64,000 nt of DNA from Lachnospiraceae bacterium (GTDB taxonomy: Bacteria > Bacillota > Clostridia > Lachnospirales > Lachnospiraceae): contig JAIKZQ010000028.1 in assembly GCA_024682075.1 (NCBI GenBank), positions 1 to 64,000 on the forward strand. The letters are read 5' to 3'. Both the position numbers and the translations under genes were made by a program. Under the pieces are notes generated by a model. The model saw only the letters and a program-made list of their open reading frames with translations. It was not told where the DNA came from and made no database searches. Shown piece after piece: positions 25,355 to 34,423 of this stretch. The stretch's first letter is position 1; each line of letters starts with the position of its first letter.

Positions 25355-25512
25355 CCCCGGGCAGGCACTGTATGAACTTTCAAAGTCCTTGGAGGCGCCG
25401 GCGCTTAGCGAGCTGCTTCTCAGCGAGCTTAGCGGCGAGCAAAGCGAGCAAACCGCTGCGCCGGAAGCGGAAGCGCGAGCGTCTTTGAAAGTCATATGGT
25501 GACTGCACGGGG
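25355..25512. repeat. Long imperfect inverted repeat LIR2
   Basis: The arms CCCCGGGCAGGCACTGTATG at 25355 and, at the other end, CATATGGTGACTGCACGGGG pair with few mismatches and continue into ACTTTCAAAG/CTTTGAAAGT. The central part has GC-rich hairpins and several AGCGAGC motifs. It ends 8 bases after the TraX stop codon (minus strand). Its arms share no sequence with LIR1 or LIR3. Confidence 0.8.
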
Positions 25513-25519
25513 TTCTATA

Positions 25520-26599
25520 TCATGCACCGAGTATAAAGTATCTGATCAGGAACAAAAGCAGCAGATGCCCGGGATAGAATGCATAGAAGAAGTACTTCAT
25601 CTTCAGTCCCCTCTCCCCGTTGTAATGTCTGACCGGGATTTCTCCGATGAACGCAACTCCCTCAGCAAAACTCTTGATGAAAAGAGCAAGAACTCCCATT
25701 GAAAATCCCTTGTCGCTCTTATATCTGAACACATAGATGGTCACGACAGCCAGCACGCCCCATACGGAATAATCGGTACGCAGCAGCTGAGCGATGAAGG
25801 TGAACACCAGTATAACGAGCAGTGAAGCGGAAATCTTCTTTTTCCTATCGTCATCCAGCTTGCAGGTAAGACAGATATAAAGGATCACGCAGACTATGAA
25901 GCCGAACACTCCTGTGATGACAAGTTCCATGATTTCATTAAGTCCGAAAATGGAACTGATCACAAAGCCGACCAGATCTACCATGCTTGTTATTGCGGCA
26001 AGCGCTCCGAGCAGTCCTGCGATCAGCCATCCGCATGCCTTGGTGAAAGTAAAGAAGCCTTTGGAAGTATCTGTCCCGCTCACCTTTTTCATTCCGCCAA
26101 GTGCCAGGATAGCCAGAAACAGAGTGAAGAAAACATTCTGATGTTCGAATCCGATCTCACCGAAAAACGCAAGATCAAAGGGTACCTCGGAAACTGCTGC
26201 GAAGACGATCAGCCTGGTCAGATATTTCTTCATGTCACGGGTATGAAGAAAGCCCTCGACAAGAAGGAAGCAGAATATCGGAAACGCGATCCTTCCTATC
26301 GACCTGAGCGTCATGTCAATGTTATGCACCGTCTCGACATTACCCATCCAGTCAGCCCACAGCCAGGGAACCCTTGAGCAGATCACTTCCTTTGCCCTTT
26401 CAGGGCCCTGTTCAATAAGAATATTGTATAAATATGTCTCGAACAGCGCAGCACCTACATGATCTATGAACATCGTGATGATGGCTATGATCTTAAGTGT
26501 GCTTCCGGGGATGCCGCTTTTTTTCAGCGGCTCCTCCTTAGGTTCCTGCGCTTGCACTTCCGTCAGTGCTTCCGTTTGAGTTTCTGTTTGTTCTCCCAT
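25520..26599 (-). CDS. TraX family membrane protein
   Basis: Polytopic protein of 359 residues of the TraX family, named for the F-plasmid pilin N-acetyltransferase. The family signature is visible: SGIPGSTLKIIAIITMFIDHVG near residues 29-50, then RSIGRIAFPIFCFLLVEGFLHTRD and YLTRLIVFAAVSEVPFDL. About eight membrane segments follow. Chromosomal TraX homologues in Clostridia probably acylate surface polymers rather than pilin. The N-terminal 25 residues are an acidic Thr/Glu/Gln-rich extension. No conjugation genes are nearby. The start has GAGGGATAGGAA. Confidence 0.9.
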   Translation of the reverse strand: MGEQTETQTEALTEVQAQEPKEEPLKKSGIPGSTLKIIAIITMFIDHVGAALFETYLYNILIEQGPERAKEVICSRVPWLWADWMGNVETVHNIDMTLRSIGRIAFPIFCFLLVEGFLHTRDMKKYLTRLIVFAAVSEVPFDLAFFGEIGFEHQNVFFTLFLAILALGGMKKVSGTDTSKGFFTFTKACGWLIAGLLGALAAITSMVDLVGFVISSIFGLNEIMELVITGVFGFIVCVILYICLTCKLDDDRKKKISASLLVILVFTFIAQLLRTDYSVWGVLAVVTIYVFRYKSDKGFSMGVLALFIKSFAEGVAFIGEIPVRHYNGERGLKMKYFFYAFYPGHLLLLFLIRYFILGA

Positions 26600-26624
26600 T
26601 TCCTATCCCTCACTTCTTATTATT

Positions 26625-27239
26625 TCAGCCGATGAACCCCTCCAGAAGTTCCAGCAATTCTTCCCTGCCCTGCTTTGTCTCTGCAGAGAAAGGAAGAATT
26701 TTCACGTCCTTATTGGCCTTTAGAATTGTCCTTATATTTTTGATCTGCTTATCCAGCTGGGATCTCTTGATCTTATCCGCCTTGGTAGCGACTACCACAG
26801 GCTTAAGATCTGCCGATACTATCCAGTCATACATCTGTCTGTCGTCAGCAGTCGGATCATGTCGTATGTCCACAAGAAGCACGACACACCTGAGCGTATC
26901 CGACATCCTCAGATACTTCTCGATCATCGGGCCCCACTTTGCCCTTTCTTCCATTGAGGTCCTGGCATAACCGTATCCGGGAAGATCCACCAGATAAAAG
27001 AACACATCCTCTTCGCTCCGGTCGCTTCCGCATCTTACCTTGTAATAATTCACGGTTCTGGTCTTGCCGGGCTCTGAGCTCGTTCTGGCAAGTTTCTTCC
27101 TGTTAAGAAGTGCGTTGATCAGAGACGATTTACCGACGTTGCTCCTGCCGGCAAAGGCAAGCTCACTGAACTCCGTTTTCGGAAACTTGCTGGTAATCCC
27201 GCATACCGTATCCAGTTCCGCATTCTTGACTGTAAGCAT
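26625..27239 (-). CDS. engB: Ribosome biogenesis GTPase EngB (YsxC)
   Basis: TrmE-Era-EngA-EngB-family GTPase of 204 residues needed for 50S subunit assembly. G1 is GRSNVGKSS, the switch region carries PGKTRTVNYY, G3 is DLPGYG, and G4 is TKADK. It follows clpX with a terminator in between, the classical clpX-engB neighbourhood (lon is absent here). Length is normal. Confidence 0.97.
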   Translation of the reverse strand: MLTVKNAELDTVCGITSKFPKTEFSELAFAGRSNVGKSSLINALLNRKKLARTSSEPGKTRTVNYYKVRCGSDRSEEDVFFYLVDLPGYGYARTSMEERAKWGPMIEKYLRMSDTLRCVVLLVDIRHDPTADDRQMYDWIVSADLKPVVVATKADKIKRSQLDKQIKNIRTILKANKDVKILPFSAETKQGREELLELLEGFIG

Positions 27240-27250
27240 CTTACTCCCCT

Positions 27251-27280
27251 AAAAAAGCTCCGGAAGGACTAATCCGGAGC
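27251..27280 (-). terminator. clpX terminator
   Basis: On the minus strand the stem GCTCCGGA/TCCGGAGC is followed by T6. It separates clpX from engB; read-through could still feed engB, for which I see no separate promoter. Confidence 0.88.
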
Positions 27281-27315
27281 CTGTCAGTTAAAACATTGTA
27301 ATGATCTGCGTCACA

Positions 27316-28590
27316 TCAGACAGCATCTTTTTTCTTGATCAGCTTGACCACCTCGGGATTACCGCCGTTCTCGACAGCATCCTTGGTGACGAGGCATTTC
27401 TTGATGGAATCATCCGAAGGAATGTCAAACATGACATTCATCATGGACTTCTCCATAATGGAACGCAGTCCTCTTGCACCGGTCTTGCGCTCGTATGCCT
27501 GCTCTGCGATCGAATCAAGAGCATCTTCCTCGAATTCAAGCTCAACGCCATCCATCTCGAAGAGTTTCTTGTACTGCTTGACCAGTGCATTCTTGGGCTC
27601 TTTCAGGATCCTGATGAGCGCAGCCTTGTCAAGTCCTTCAAGACTTACGGCAATGGGCACACGTCCTACGAACTCGGGGATGAGACCGAACTTGATGAGA
27701 TCCTGGGGCTCAACCTTCTTGAGAACCTCACCGATCTCCTTCTCGGACTTGGTGGTGATCTCAGTGTTAAAGCCGATGCTCTTGCGATCGAGCCTTGTCT
27801 CGATTATCTGCTCAAGTCCGTCAAACGCACCTCCGCAGATAAAAAGGATATTGGTAGTGTCGATCTGTATGAGTTCCTGATGAGGATGCTTTCTTCCGCC
27901 CTGAGGAGGAACCGAAGCAACCGTTCCCTCGATTATCTTGAGCAGAGCCTGCTGAACACCTTCACCCGAAACATCCCTGGTAATGGAGACATTCTCGGAT
28001 TTCTTGGTGATCTTATCGATCTCATCGATGTATATGATGCCGCGTGATGCCTTGTTAACATCATAGTCTGCTGCCTGGATGAGCTTGAGAAGGATATTCT
28101 CGACATCCTCTCCGACATATCCGGCCTCGGTAAGTGTCGTCGCATCCGCAATGGCAAAAGGCACATTGATGATCTTGGCAAGCGTCTGGGCAAGATAGGT
28201 CTTGCCGCTTCCCGTAGGACCAAGGAGAAGAATATTGCTCTTCTGAAGCTCCACATCGCCTTCTGCGGGCGGATTCGTCACTCTCTTATAATGATTGTAG
28301 ACCGCAACGGAAAGTGCCTTCTTGGCATCTTCCTGGCCGATGACATACTCATCGAGAAACTCTTTGATCTGGCGCGGCTTCAGCAGCCTGATATCATCTT
28401 CGACTCCGGCTGAAGCTCCTCCTTCATAATCATCATCAAAATCATCATCAATGATGTCCGAACAAATGCCTATGCATTCGTCACAGATATATATTCCGGG
28501 AGGGCCCGCCACAAGCTTCTTGGTATCGCGCTTCTTCTTTCCGCAAAAAGAGCATCTGATGTCATCATCACCTGATTTGTTAGAAGCCAT
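27316..28590 (-). CDS. clpX: ATP-dependent protease ATPase subunit ClpX
   Basis: AAA+ unfoldase of 424 residues that feeds ClpP. The N-terminal zinc-binding domain has a CSFCGK...CDECI cysteine set. An acidic Asp-rich segment follows (about 45-60). Walker A is GPTGSGKT, Walker B is IYIDEIDK, and the ClpP-binding loop is of the IGF type (KSIGFN). The start codon overlaps the clpP stop by one base, in a tig-clpP-clpX operon. Confidence 0.97.
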   Translation of the reverse strand: MASNKSGDDDIRCSFCGKKKRDTKKLVAGPPGIYICDECIGICSDIIDDDFDDDYEGGASAGVEDDIRLLKPRQIKEFLDEYVIGQEDAKKALSVAVYNHYKRVTNPPAEGDVELQKSNILLLGPTGSGKTYLAQTLAKIINVPFAIADATTLTEAGYVGEDVENILLKLIQAADYDVNKASRGIIYIDEIDKITKKSENVSITRDVSGEGVQQALLKIIEGTVASVPPQGGRKHPHQELIQIDTTNILFICGGAFDGLEQIIETRLDRKSIGFNTEITTKSEKEIGEVLKKVEPQDLIKFGLIPEFVGRVPIAVSLEGLDKAALIRILKEPKNALVKQYKKLFEMDGVELEFEEDALDSIAEQAYERKTGARGLRSIMEKSMMNVMFDIPSDDSIKKCLVTKDAVENGGNPEVVKLIKKKDAV

Positions 28591-29192
28591 TATTTCTTAT
28601 CTCCGGTGTCATGATTTTCGATGACCGAATCAACAAGTCCGTACTCTACCGCTTCCTGAGCAGTCATCCAGTTATCCCTGTCGGTATCAATGCACATCTG
28701 CTCATAGGTCTTGCCGGTATTCTCTGCAAGGATCCTGTTGAGCTTTTCCTTGGTGCGGAGTATGTTCTTCGCAGCAATCTCGATCTCGGAAGCCTGACCC
28801 CTTGCTCCGCCTGAAGGCTGATGGATCATTACTTCAGCGTTGGGAAGGATATAACGCTTTCCCTTTGCTCCGCCTGCAAGAAGGAACGCTCCCATGCTTG
28901 CGGCCATGCCGATGCATACGGTAGAGACATCGCTCTTGATGTAGTGCATGGTATCATAGATAGCCATTCCTGCGGTCACGGAACCGCCGGGGCTGTTGAT
29001 ATACAGATGAATGTCCTTCTCGGGATCCTCTGCCTCAAGGAACAGAAGCTGAGCCACTACAATGCTCGCGGTATCATCATTAACCTCGTCTCCGAGGAAA
29101 ATGATCCTGTCCTTCAGCAGTCTTGAATAAATATCATAAGAGCGCTCGCCCTTTGAAGTCTGTTCGATTACGTAAGGCACTAAACTTGACAT
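28590..29192 (-). CDS. clpP: ATP-dependent Clp protease proteolytic subunit
   Basis: Serine protease of 200 residues that forms two stacked heptameric rings. The Ser of GMAASMGA, the His of MIHQPSGG and the Asp in IDTDRDNW form the triad; the N-terminal axial loop region ([21 protein letters not shown]) is normal. It starts at the base next to the tig stop codon, with AGGAGG upstream. I saw no CtsR box at the operon promoter. Confidence 0.97.
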   Translation of the reverse strand: MSSLVPYVIEQTSKGERSYDIYSRLLKDRIIFLGDEVNDDTASIVVAQLLFLEAEDPEKDIHLYINSPGGSVTAGMAIYDTMHYIKSDVSTVCIGMAASMGAFLLAGGAKGKRYILPNAEVMIHQPSGGARGQASEIEIAAKNILRTKEKLNRILAENTGKTYEQMCIDTDRDNWMTAQEAVEYGLVDSVIENHDTGDKK

Positions 29193-30473
29193 TTAAACCT
29201 CCTTGGCATTGTCAGTGATGAACTCCATTGCCTTCTTGATGAGAAGATCCTTCTCCATCTCCTTTGAGCCCTTTGCCTCAAGCATCTCCCTTACCTTGTC
29301 CACCTCAAGCTGGTAAGCTTCTGCCATGGACTCGTACTCCTTCTGACGATCCTCGTCGGTAACCTGGATGCCTTCCTTCTCTGCAATGGCCTCAAGAACG
29401 ATGCGGGACTTGATTCGGTCCTCTGCCTGAGGTCTTACCTGCTCCATCATCTTGTCAATGGTAAGTCCGGTATACTGCATGTAGCTGTCCCATGAAAGTC
29501 CCTGCATAGCAAGTCTCTGCTGGTAATCCCTGATGATGAGCTTCTGCTCGGTCTCAAAGATCTCCTCGGGGACTTCGAAAGCAGCATTCTCAACTGCCTT
29601 TGCAATTGCAGCATCCTGCTTCTTGCCTCTGGCATCATTAAGTTTGTCAACCTCAAGGTCGCTTCTGACGGAAGCCTTGTAATCAGCTACAGTCTCAAAG
29701 CCCTTGTCAGCCGCATAATCATCATTAAGCTCGGGAACCTTCTTCTCCTCGATCTCATTAACCTTGCACTTGAAGACAGAAGCCTTTCCTGCAAGAGATT
29801 CCTCGTGATAATCCTCGGGGAAGCTTACATTAACATCAACATCGGCACCGATCTGTGCGCCAACGAGCTGCTCCTCAAATCCGGGGATGAACTGTCCGGA
29901 ACCGATCACAAGATTGTAATTGGTGCCCTTTCCGCCTTCGAATGCGACGCCATCCACAAATCCTTCGAAATCAAGCTTGATGCGGTCACCGTTCTGTACG
30001 GCTCTCTCGACCTTCTCATATCTTGCATCTTTGTCAAGCTCGGAAGAGATCTTCTTCTCGACATCCTCGTCGGTAACGGTCGTGTCAATTGCGGGGATCT
30101 CGATTCCCTTATAATCTCCGAGGGTGACATCGGGCTTTACCGCAACGGTTGCGGTGAAGATGACGGGCTTTCCTGCCTCAGCCTGAACAACCTCGAATCT
30201 GGGGCTGGACATGATGTCCTCATTAACCTCGTCATATGCCTTCTCATACTCATTCGGGATGAGCTCGTCGAGGGCATCGTTATAGAATACCTCCTTGCCG
30301 TACATCTTCTCGATGACATTCAGGGGTGCCTTGCCCTTTCTGAATCCCGGAACATTGATCTTGTTCTTCTCCTTGTTATATGCAGCAGTGATGGCCTTAT
30401 CAAATTCCTCAGCTGCTACCTCGATGGTCATCTTGATCTTGCTGCCTTCAAGTTTCTCAACACTAACGCTCAT
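29193..30473 (-). CDS. tig: Trigger factor
   Basis: Ribosome-bound chaperone and peptidyl-prolyl isomerase of 426 residues. The ribosome-docking loop is seen as PGFRKGKAP (residues 43-51), the FKBP-type domain at about 150-240 (GDRIKLDFEGFVDGVAFEGG), and the helical arm domain at the C-terminus. It leads the tig-clpP-clpX operon from a clear promoter. Confidence 0.96.
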   Translation of the reverse strand: MSVSVEKLEGSKIKMTIEVAAEEFDKAITAAYNKEKNKINVPGFRKGKAPLNVIEKMYGKEVFYNDALDELIPNEYEKAYDEVNEDIMSSPRFEVVQAEAGKPVIFTATVAVKPDVTLGDYKGIEIPAIDTTVTDEDVEKKISSELDKDARYEKVERAVQNGDRIKLDFEGFVDGVAFEGGKGTNYNLVIGSGQFIPGFEEQLVGAQIGADVDVNVSFPEDYHEESLAGKASVFKCKVNEIEEKKVPELNDDYAADKGFETVADYKASVRSDLEVDKLNDARGKKQDAAIAKAVENAAFEVPEEIFETEQKLIIRDYQQRLAMQGLSWDSYMQYTGLTIDKMMEQVRPQAEDRIKSRIVLEAIAEKEGIQVTDEDRQKEYESMAEAYQLEVDKVREMLEAKGSKEMEKDLLIKKAMEFITDNAKEV

Positions 30474-30559
30474 CCTAAAAATCTCACTTTCTAAAAAATA
30501 AATTTATGTCTTATGCGATTGCATTTTTCAGCGTTTAGGGCTCTGCGCACGCAAAGTAC

Positions 30560-30588
30560 AGTATACCCGAATAATGGGCAAATATCAA
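30560..30588 (-). promoter_or_regulatory. tig-clpP-clpX operon promoter
   Basis: On the minus strand, TTGATA (30583-30588), a 17-base spacer and TATACT (30560-30565), immediately after the kinase stop codon. Confidence 0.7.
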
Positions 30589-30592
30589 GGAT

Positions 30593-31411
30593 TTACAGTT
30601 GAACGTTTCGTTTAAAACTGACCTTTTTGCCCTCATCCATATCTTTCAGCACCATCATGGCATTTTTCTCAAGTTTCACGTATTCGCGCGGATTACAGGT
30701 CGCTATATCAACAAGCCTCTGAAGCACTCCGTACATGTCGGGGATCCTTTCCTCGGGATCATCCCGGCAGCACTGCCTGATCAGAAGTTCCAGACTCGCG
30801 GAAAAGCCTGGATCGATCTTTCGGATCGACACATCACCGCCTGCTGCCCTCTTTCCGGTCAGCATATGATACATGAGCTTTCCGAAGGAATACACATCCG
30901 AGTACATCCCCTGGTGCCCGCCTTCAAGCTGTTCGGGTGCCGAGGCCCCCCTGGTTCCCGCTCCGGATCCGTCCGCTTCTTCGAGAAAACATGCCGAGCC
31001 GAGGTCACAGAGTCTTATCTCGCCGTCCGGCTGAAGGATCAGGTTCTCTGCCTTCAGATCCCTGAAAATGATGCTCTTGTCCGCCTGCTGCAAAAATGCG
31101 ATCCCGTCCGCAACGGAGAGAGCAAACCTCATGCATTCGGGCTGGGCATATCCTCCGCGCCTTTCTATGCATTCGTCGAACGGATTGCCCCAGATGTATT
31201 CCTCAAGGATAAAAAAGTTCCCCTCATCGAATGAATCGACATATTCAGGGAAAAGAGGATGATCCGCAAGTTTCAGGAATTTTGCTTCCCTGTCCCTCAT
31301 GGATGCGTCACTCATCTCCTTGAGTGCAAAGAATTCATCTCCTTTTTTTACCCTGTAGAGCTTCCCAAAGGAACCGCTCCTCATCAGTATTTCTTCATCG
31401 TATCCAAACAT
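30593..31411 (-). CDS. Hanks-type Ser/Thr protein kinase with altered motifs
   Basis: Kinase-fold protein of 272 residues without a membrane segment or PASTA domains. The Gly-rich loop is GSFGKLYR (13-20), and the ATP lysine is K31 in FALKE. The catalytic loop reads FRDLKAEN (117-124), with Phe in place of the usual His. The metal motif reads DLG (136-138) rather than DFG. The APE motif is at 158-160, and a DVYSFGKLMYHMLTG helix follows. The catalytic Asp, Lys and Asn are kept, so activity is likely. It is one base from the PP2C-like gene and ends the isoprenoid/lipid operon. Substrates unknown. Confidence 0.85.
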   Translation of the reverse strand: MFGYDEEILMRSGSFGKLYRVKKGDEFFALKEMSDASMRDREAKFLKLADHPLFPEYVDSFDEGNFFILEEYIWGNPFDECIERRGGYAQPECMRFALSVADGIAFLQQADKSIIFRDLKAENLILQPDGEIRLCDLGSACFLEEADGSGAGTRGASAPEQLEGGHQGMYSDVYSFGKLMYHMLTGKRAAGGDVSIRKIDPGFSASLELLIRQCCRDDPEERIPDMYGVLQRLVDIATCNPREYVKLEKNAMMVLKDMDEGKKVSFKRNVQL

Positions 31412-31412
31412 C

Positions 31413-32045
31413 TCATTTCACCATGAGCGCTGCCGCGCATCCCGTAAAACCTTCACCGGCCAGTTCCGACAGATGCCTGTCGAAAGCATCGTCATCTTTA
31501 ATGTCCGAAGGATCGAAAAGCGATATCATGTCATTCAGCGAAGGGCCGCCCTCCATCCATCGTTCGGGACATGCGATGAGGACGCTCCCTTCCGAAAGGC
31601 CGATCACATCTTCGCCGCCTTCGGACGAAAGACATCTTACAAGCTTCTTTTTCCCGAAGATATCCGCCATCCTGACTATGCACATGCCGGACCCTTCAGT
31701 CACATAGACATAAGCATTCGATCCTGCGGAAAGTATCCCTGCGCATCCGCTCCCGAACTCCGCAGCGGGACCAAAAAGCGGCGTCTCCCCCGTCGGTACC
31801 ATCGAATATCCCATGACCGCAGCCTGAAGATAATCCTCGCCGTATCCGGAAACCCCGCTGATAAAATCCCCGGCAAATGCCGTGGCTATCTTTCCTTTGA
31901 ATTCACCCGTGACAGGGGTGCTTTCCGGCCCGGCTGCTTCCGGCAGGTCACCGCACACCAAAAGTGCGGCATCCGTTTCGCCGGCCCTGGCTTTTTCAAG
32001 CACAACATGACCACAGGTCTTCATATATCCCGTCAGATAAAGCAA
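31413..32045 (-). CDS. Degenerate PP2C-like protein paired with the kinase
   Basis: Protein of 210 residues not clearly assignable by motif. Its layout resembles a PP2C phosphatase: FAGDFISGVSGYGED near 57-71, a central FGSGCAGILSAGSNAYVYVTEGSGMCIVRM like the GTT...GDSRxY strands, GGEDVIGLSEGSVLIACPERW in the place of the GDxLLLCSDGL strand, and a C-terminal GCAAALMV strand. The metal-binding aspartates expected in DGxGG, SDG and DN are largely absent. It could be an inactive regulator or scaffold for the kinase. The start is TTG 32045 with AAAGGGG. The PP2C relation is inference from layout and context. Confidence 0.5.
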   Translation of the reverse strand: MLYLTGYMKTCGHVVLEKARAGETDAALLVCGDLPEAAGPESTPVTGEFKGKIATAFAGDFISGVSGYGEDYLQAAVMGYSMVPTGETPLFGPAAEFGSGCAGILSAGSNAYVYVTEGSGMCIVRMADIFGKKKLVRCLSSEGGEDVIGLSEGSVLIACPERWMEGGPSLNDMISLFDPSDIKDDDAFDRHLSELAGEGFTGCAAALMVK

Positions 32046-32066
32046 TAAAACCCCTTTCCGGTATCC

Positions 32067-33203
32067 TTAAAACGCTGCCCTTGCATTCCTTTCCGCTTCG
32101 AGTATCTCCTCCACCGAAGGATCTGCCAAAACGCGGTGTTCATCCATTGCCTTTTCAATGTCATCATAGATCTCAAGGAATCTGATCTTGTGATCCAGGA
32201 ATCTTGCAACCGCTTCCTCATTTGCCGCATTAAAGACCGTGGGCATCGTTCCGCCGATCCCGGCAGCCTTCAGGGCAAGCTTAAGTCCCCTGAACGTATC
32301 CATGTCCGGCTTTTCAAATGTCAGCGCCGCAACGGAAAAGAGATCAAGCTTCGGTGCATTCATCGGCATTCTGTCAGGATAGAAAAGCGCATAATTGATC
32401 GGAAGCTTCATGTCAGGAGTTCCCATCTGTCCTATCACCGCACCGTCCGCATACTCGACAGCGGAATGAAGCACGCTCTGCGGATGAATGGTCACGCATA
32501 TCCTGTCGGTCCCCACTCCGAAGAGCCATGATGCCTCCATGACCTCAAGTCCCTTGTTGACGAGTGTCGCAGAATCGATGGTTATCTTTTTTCCCATGTT
32601 CCAGTTCGGATGTCTGAGTGCATCCTCACAGGTCTTGTCCTTCAGTTCGGATGCCTTCATTCCCCTGAACGGTCCGCCTGAACAGGTGAGTATTATCCTC
32701 GATATCCTTTCCGAAGGCGAACCCTGAAGAGACTGAAATATCGCGGAATGCTCGCTGTCTACCGGAAGGATCTTCACTCCGTTCTTTGCAGCAAGCGGCA
32801 TGATGATATGGCCGGCGCAAACGAGAGTCTCCTTATTGGCAAGCGCGATGTCCTTGCCCGATTCGATAGCGGCGATCGTAGGTCTGATGCCTATCATTCC
32901 GACTATTGCGGTCACCATCATTTCACTGCCGGGATCCGAGGCCATTTCCAGCATTCCGTCCATTCCGGCAAGCACTTTTACCGATGTAAGGTCTAAGATC
33001 CTGTTCCTGAGATCATCAGCTGCCTTCTCGTCTCCCATCACGGCGATCCCCGGCATGAATTCCCTGACCTGTTTTTCGAACAGATCCACATTGCTGCCTG
33101 CAGAGATGGCAGTGATCTTAAGCTTATCAGGATTTTGTCTTACCACTTCGAGAGTCTGGGTTCCTATCGATCCGGTGGAACCGAGAACGGATATTTTCTT
33201 CAT
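32067..33203 (-). CDS. dxr: 1-deoxy-D-xylulose 5-phosphate reductoisomerase
   Basis: Second enzyme of the MEP pathway, NADPH-dependent, 378 residues. NADPH loop GSTGSIGTQTL (8-18); metal and substrate residues in LPVDSEHSAIFQ and in IDSATLVNKGLEVMEA. The C-terminal domain is complete. It follows rseP by 34 bases and precedes the PP2C-like gene by 21. With uppS and cdsA upstream it links isoprenoid supply to undecaprenyl phosphate. Confidence 0.97.
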   Translation of the reverse strand: MKKISVLGSTGSIGTQTLEVVRQNPDKLKITAISAGSNVDLFEKQVREFMPGIAVMGDEKAADDLRNRILDLTSVKVLAGMDGMLEMASDPGSEMMVTAIVGMIGIRPTIAAIESGKDIALANKETLVCAGHIIMPLAAKNGVKILPVDSEHSAIFQSLQGSPSERISRIILTCSGGPFRGMKASELKDKTCEDALRHPNWNMGKKITIDSATLVNKGLEVMEASWLFGVGTDRICVTIHPQSVLHSAVEYADGAVIGQMGTPDMKLPINYALFYPDRMPMNAPKLDLFSVAALTFEKPDMDTFRGLKLALKAAGIGGTMPTVFNAANEEAVARFLDHKIRFLEIYDDIEKAMDEHRVLADPSVEEILEAERNARAAF

Positions 33204-33237
33204 GAGATCTCCCCAATTCAGGTATCAGATAACTGTA

Positions 33238-34338
33238 TCAGAAAAATATATTGTGAATGTCATTGAAGAACACCACGACCACGATTATCAGCAAAAGGAC
33301 CATTCCCGCAAGATGCACATAGCTTTCTTTTTTGGGTGGAACGGGCTTTCCTCTCAGTATCTCCAGTATGACGAACAGAAGTCTTCCGCCGTCAAGTGCA
33401 GGTACGGGAAGCAGATTGAAGACTCCCAGGTTAACTGTCAGAAGAAGCATAAGATTAAGCATGTTGACAAGCACTGTCTGCCATCCGTAAGGACTGGTCT
33501 CTTCTATGATGTCTCCCACCATGTTGACCACGCCGACAGGACCTGCGACATTTTCACGTGAGAGTCTGCCTGTGATGAGGCCACCGAGGCTCTTCCACAC
33601 CATCCTCACATTGTATCTCATCTCATACCAGGTATACCTGAATGCATCGGTCCCGTGCAGTTCCTCAACATATGTGTCATTTATCACTCCGAACAGATAT
33701 CTTCCGTATTCCTCATCATAGATCGGAGTCAGCACAAGGTTTGACACCTGACCGTCTCTTTCATACGTGATCAGCACTTCACCGCCGTGATAAAGAGAGG
33801 TATAGACAGTGAGTTCGTCGTACAGATAGATCCTCTCACCGTCAAGGGCAACTATCTTATCACCCGGAAGCAATCCCGCACTCTGTGCAGCTCCGCCTTC
33901 GACAAGCTCCGTTATCACAGGTTCCCTTATCACGATCATGTTGACCATGACGAATGCAACTATGAATCCGAGAATGAAGTTAAAAAGAGGACCTGCTATC
34001 AGGACGGCGAACCTGATCCACGGTGAAGCGTTCAAAAACTTTGACTTGTCTTTCTCTTCTCCGGACTGCTCCTGCTGAGTCTGCTCCGTGCCCAGGACCA
34101 CATCTTCTTCCAGCTCATTCATACCGTCATATATGCAGGCACCTCCCAAAGGAAGAAGACAGATCTTGTATGTAGTCTCGCCCTTTTTAAACTTAAACAG
34201 CACCGGGCCGAGTCCCACAAGGAATTCATTCACCCTTATGCCGCTTGCCTTGGCGATGATGAAGTGACCGAATTCATGGGAAGTGACCACGATGGAAAAT
34301 ATGATGATGAACCAGATAAGCGAAAATATCATGTTCAT
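33238..34338 (-). CDS. rseP: Site-2 zinc metalloprotease RseP/RasP
   Basis: Intramembrane protease of 366 residues. HEFGH in the first membrane segment and the LPVPALDGG motif near the C-terminus hold zinc and the catalytic Asp. One PDZ domain lies between (about 155-225). A hydrophilic insert rich in Glu and Gln lies at about 75-100. In Firmicutes it cleaves anti-sigma factors, FtsL and signal-peptide remnants. It sits between cdsA and dxr, the reverse of the usual dxr-rseP order. Confidence 0.95.
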   Translation of the reverse strand: MNMIFSLIWFIIIFSIVVTSHEFGHFIIAKASGIRVNEFLVGLGPVLFKFKKGETTYKICLLPLGGACIYDGMNELEEDVVLGTEQTQQEQSGEEKDKSKFLNASPWIRFAVLIAGPLFNFILGFIVAFVMVNMIVIREPVITELVEGGAAQSAGLLPGDKIVALDGERIYLYDELTVYTSLYHGGEVLITYERDGQVSNLVLTPIYDEEYGRYLFGVINDTYVEELHGTDAFRYTWYEMRYNVRMVWKSLGGLITGRLSRENVAGPVGVVNMVGDIIEETSPYGWQTVLVNMLNLMLLLTVNLGVFNLLPVPALDGGRLLFVILEILRGKPVPPKKESYVHLAGMVLLLIIVVVVFFNDIHNIFF

Positions 34339-34370
34339 GGCTAAAACTCCGTTGACCGTAAATCTTCAAG

Positions 34371-34419
34371 ATAAAAGGACGGCCGCCCGGTTTCGAGACG
34401 AAACGGGAGAACCGTCCTT
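34371..34419 (-). terminator. Hairpin terminator after cdsA, REP-like
   Basis: On the minus strand AAGGACGGTTCTCCCGTTTCG pairs imperfectly with its partner and is followed by TTTTATCTT. It lies 4 bases after the cdsA stop codon. The GGACGGTTCT core resembles the REP-like repeats near ispF, so a repeat may have been co-opted as a terminator or attenuator inside the operon. Confidence 0.65.
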
Positions 34420-34423
34420 CGCG

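Noticed and set aside
25520..26599. TraX as a sign of a conjugative element
   Set aside because: No relaxase, type IV secretion or integrase genes are nearby; TraX homologues are common on clostridial chromosomes.
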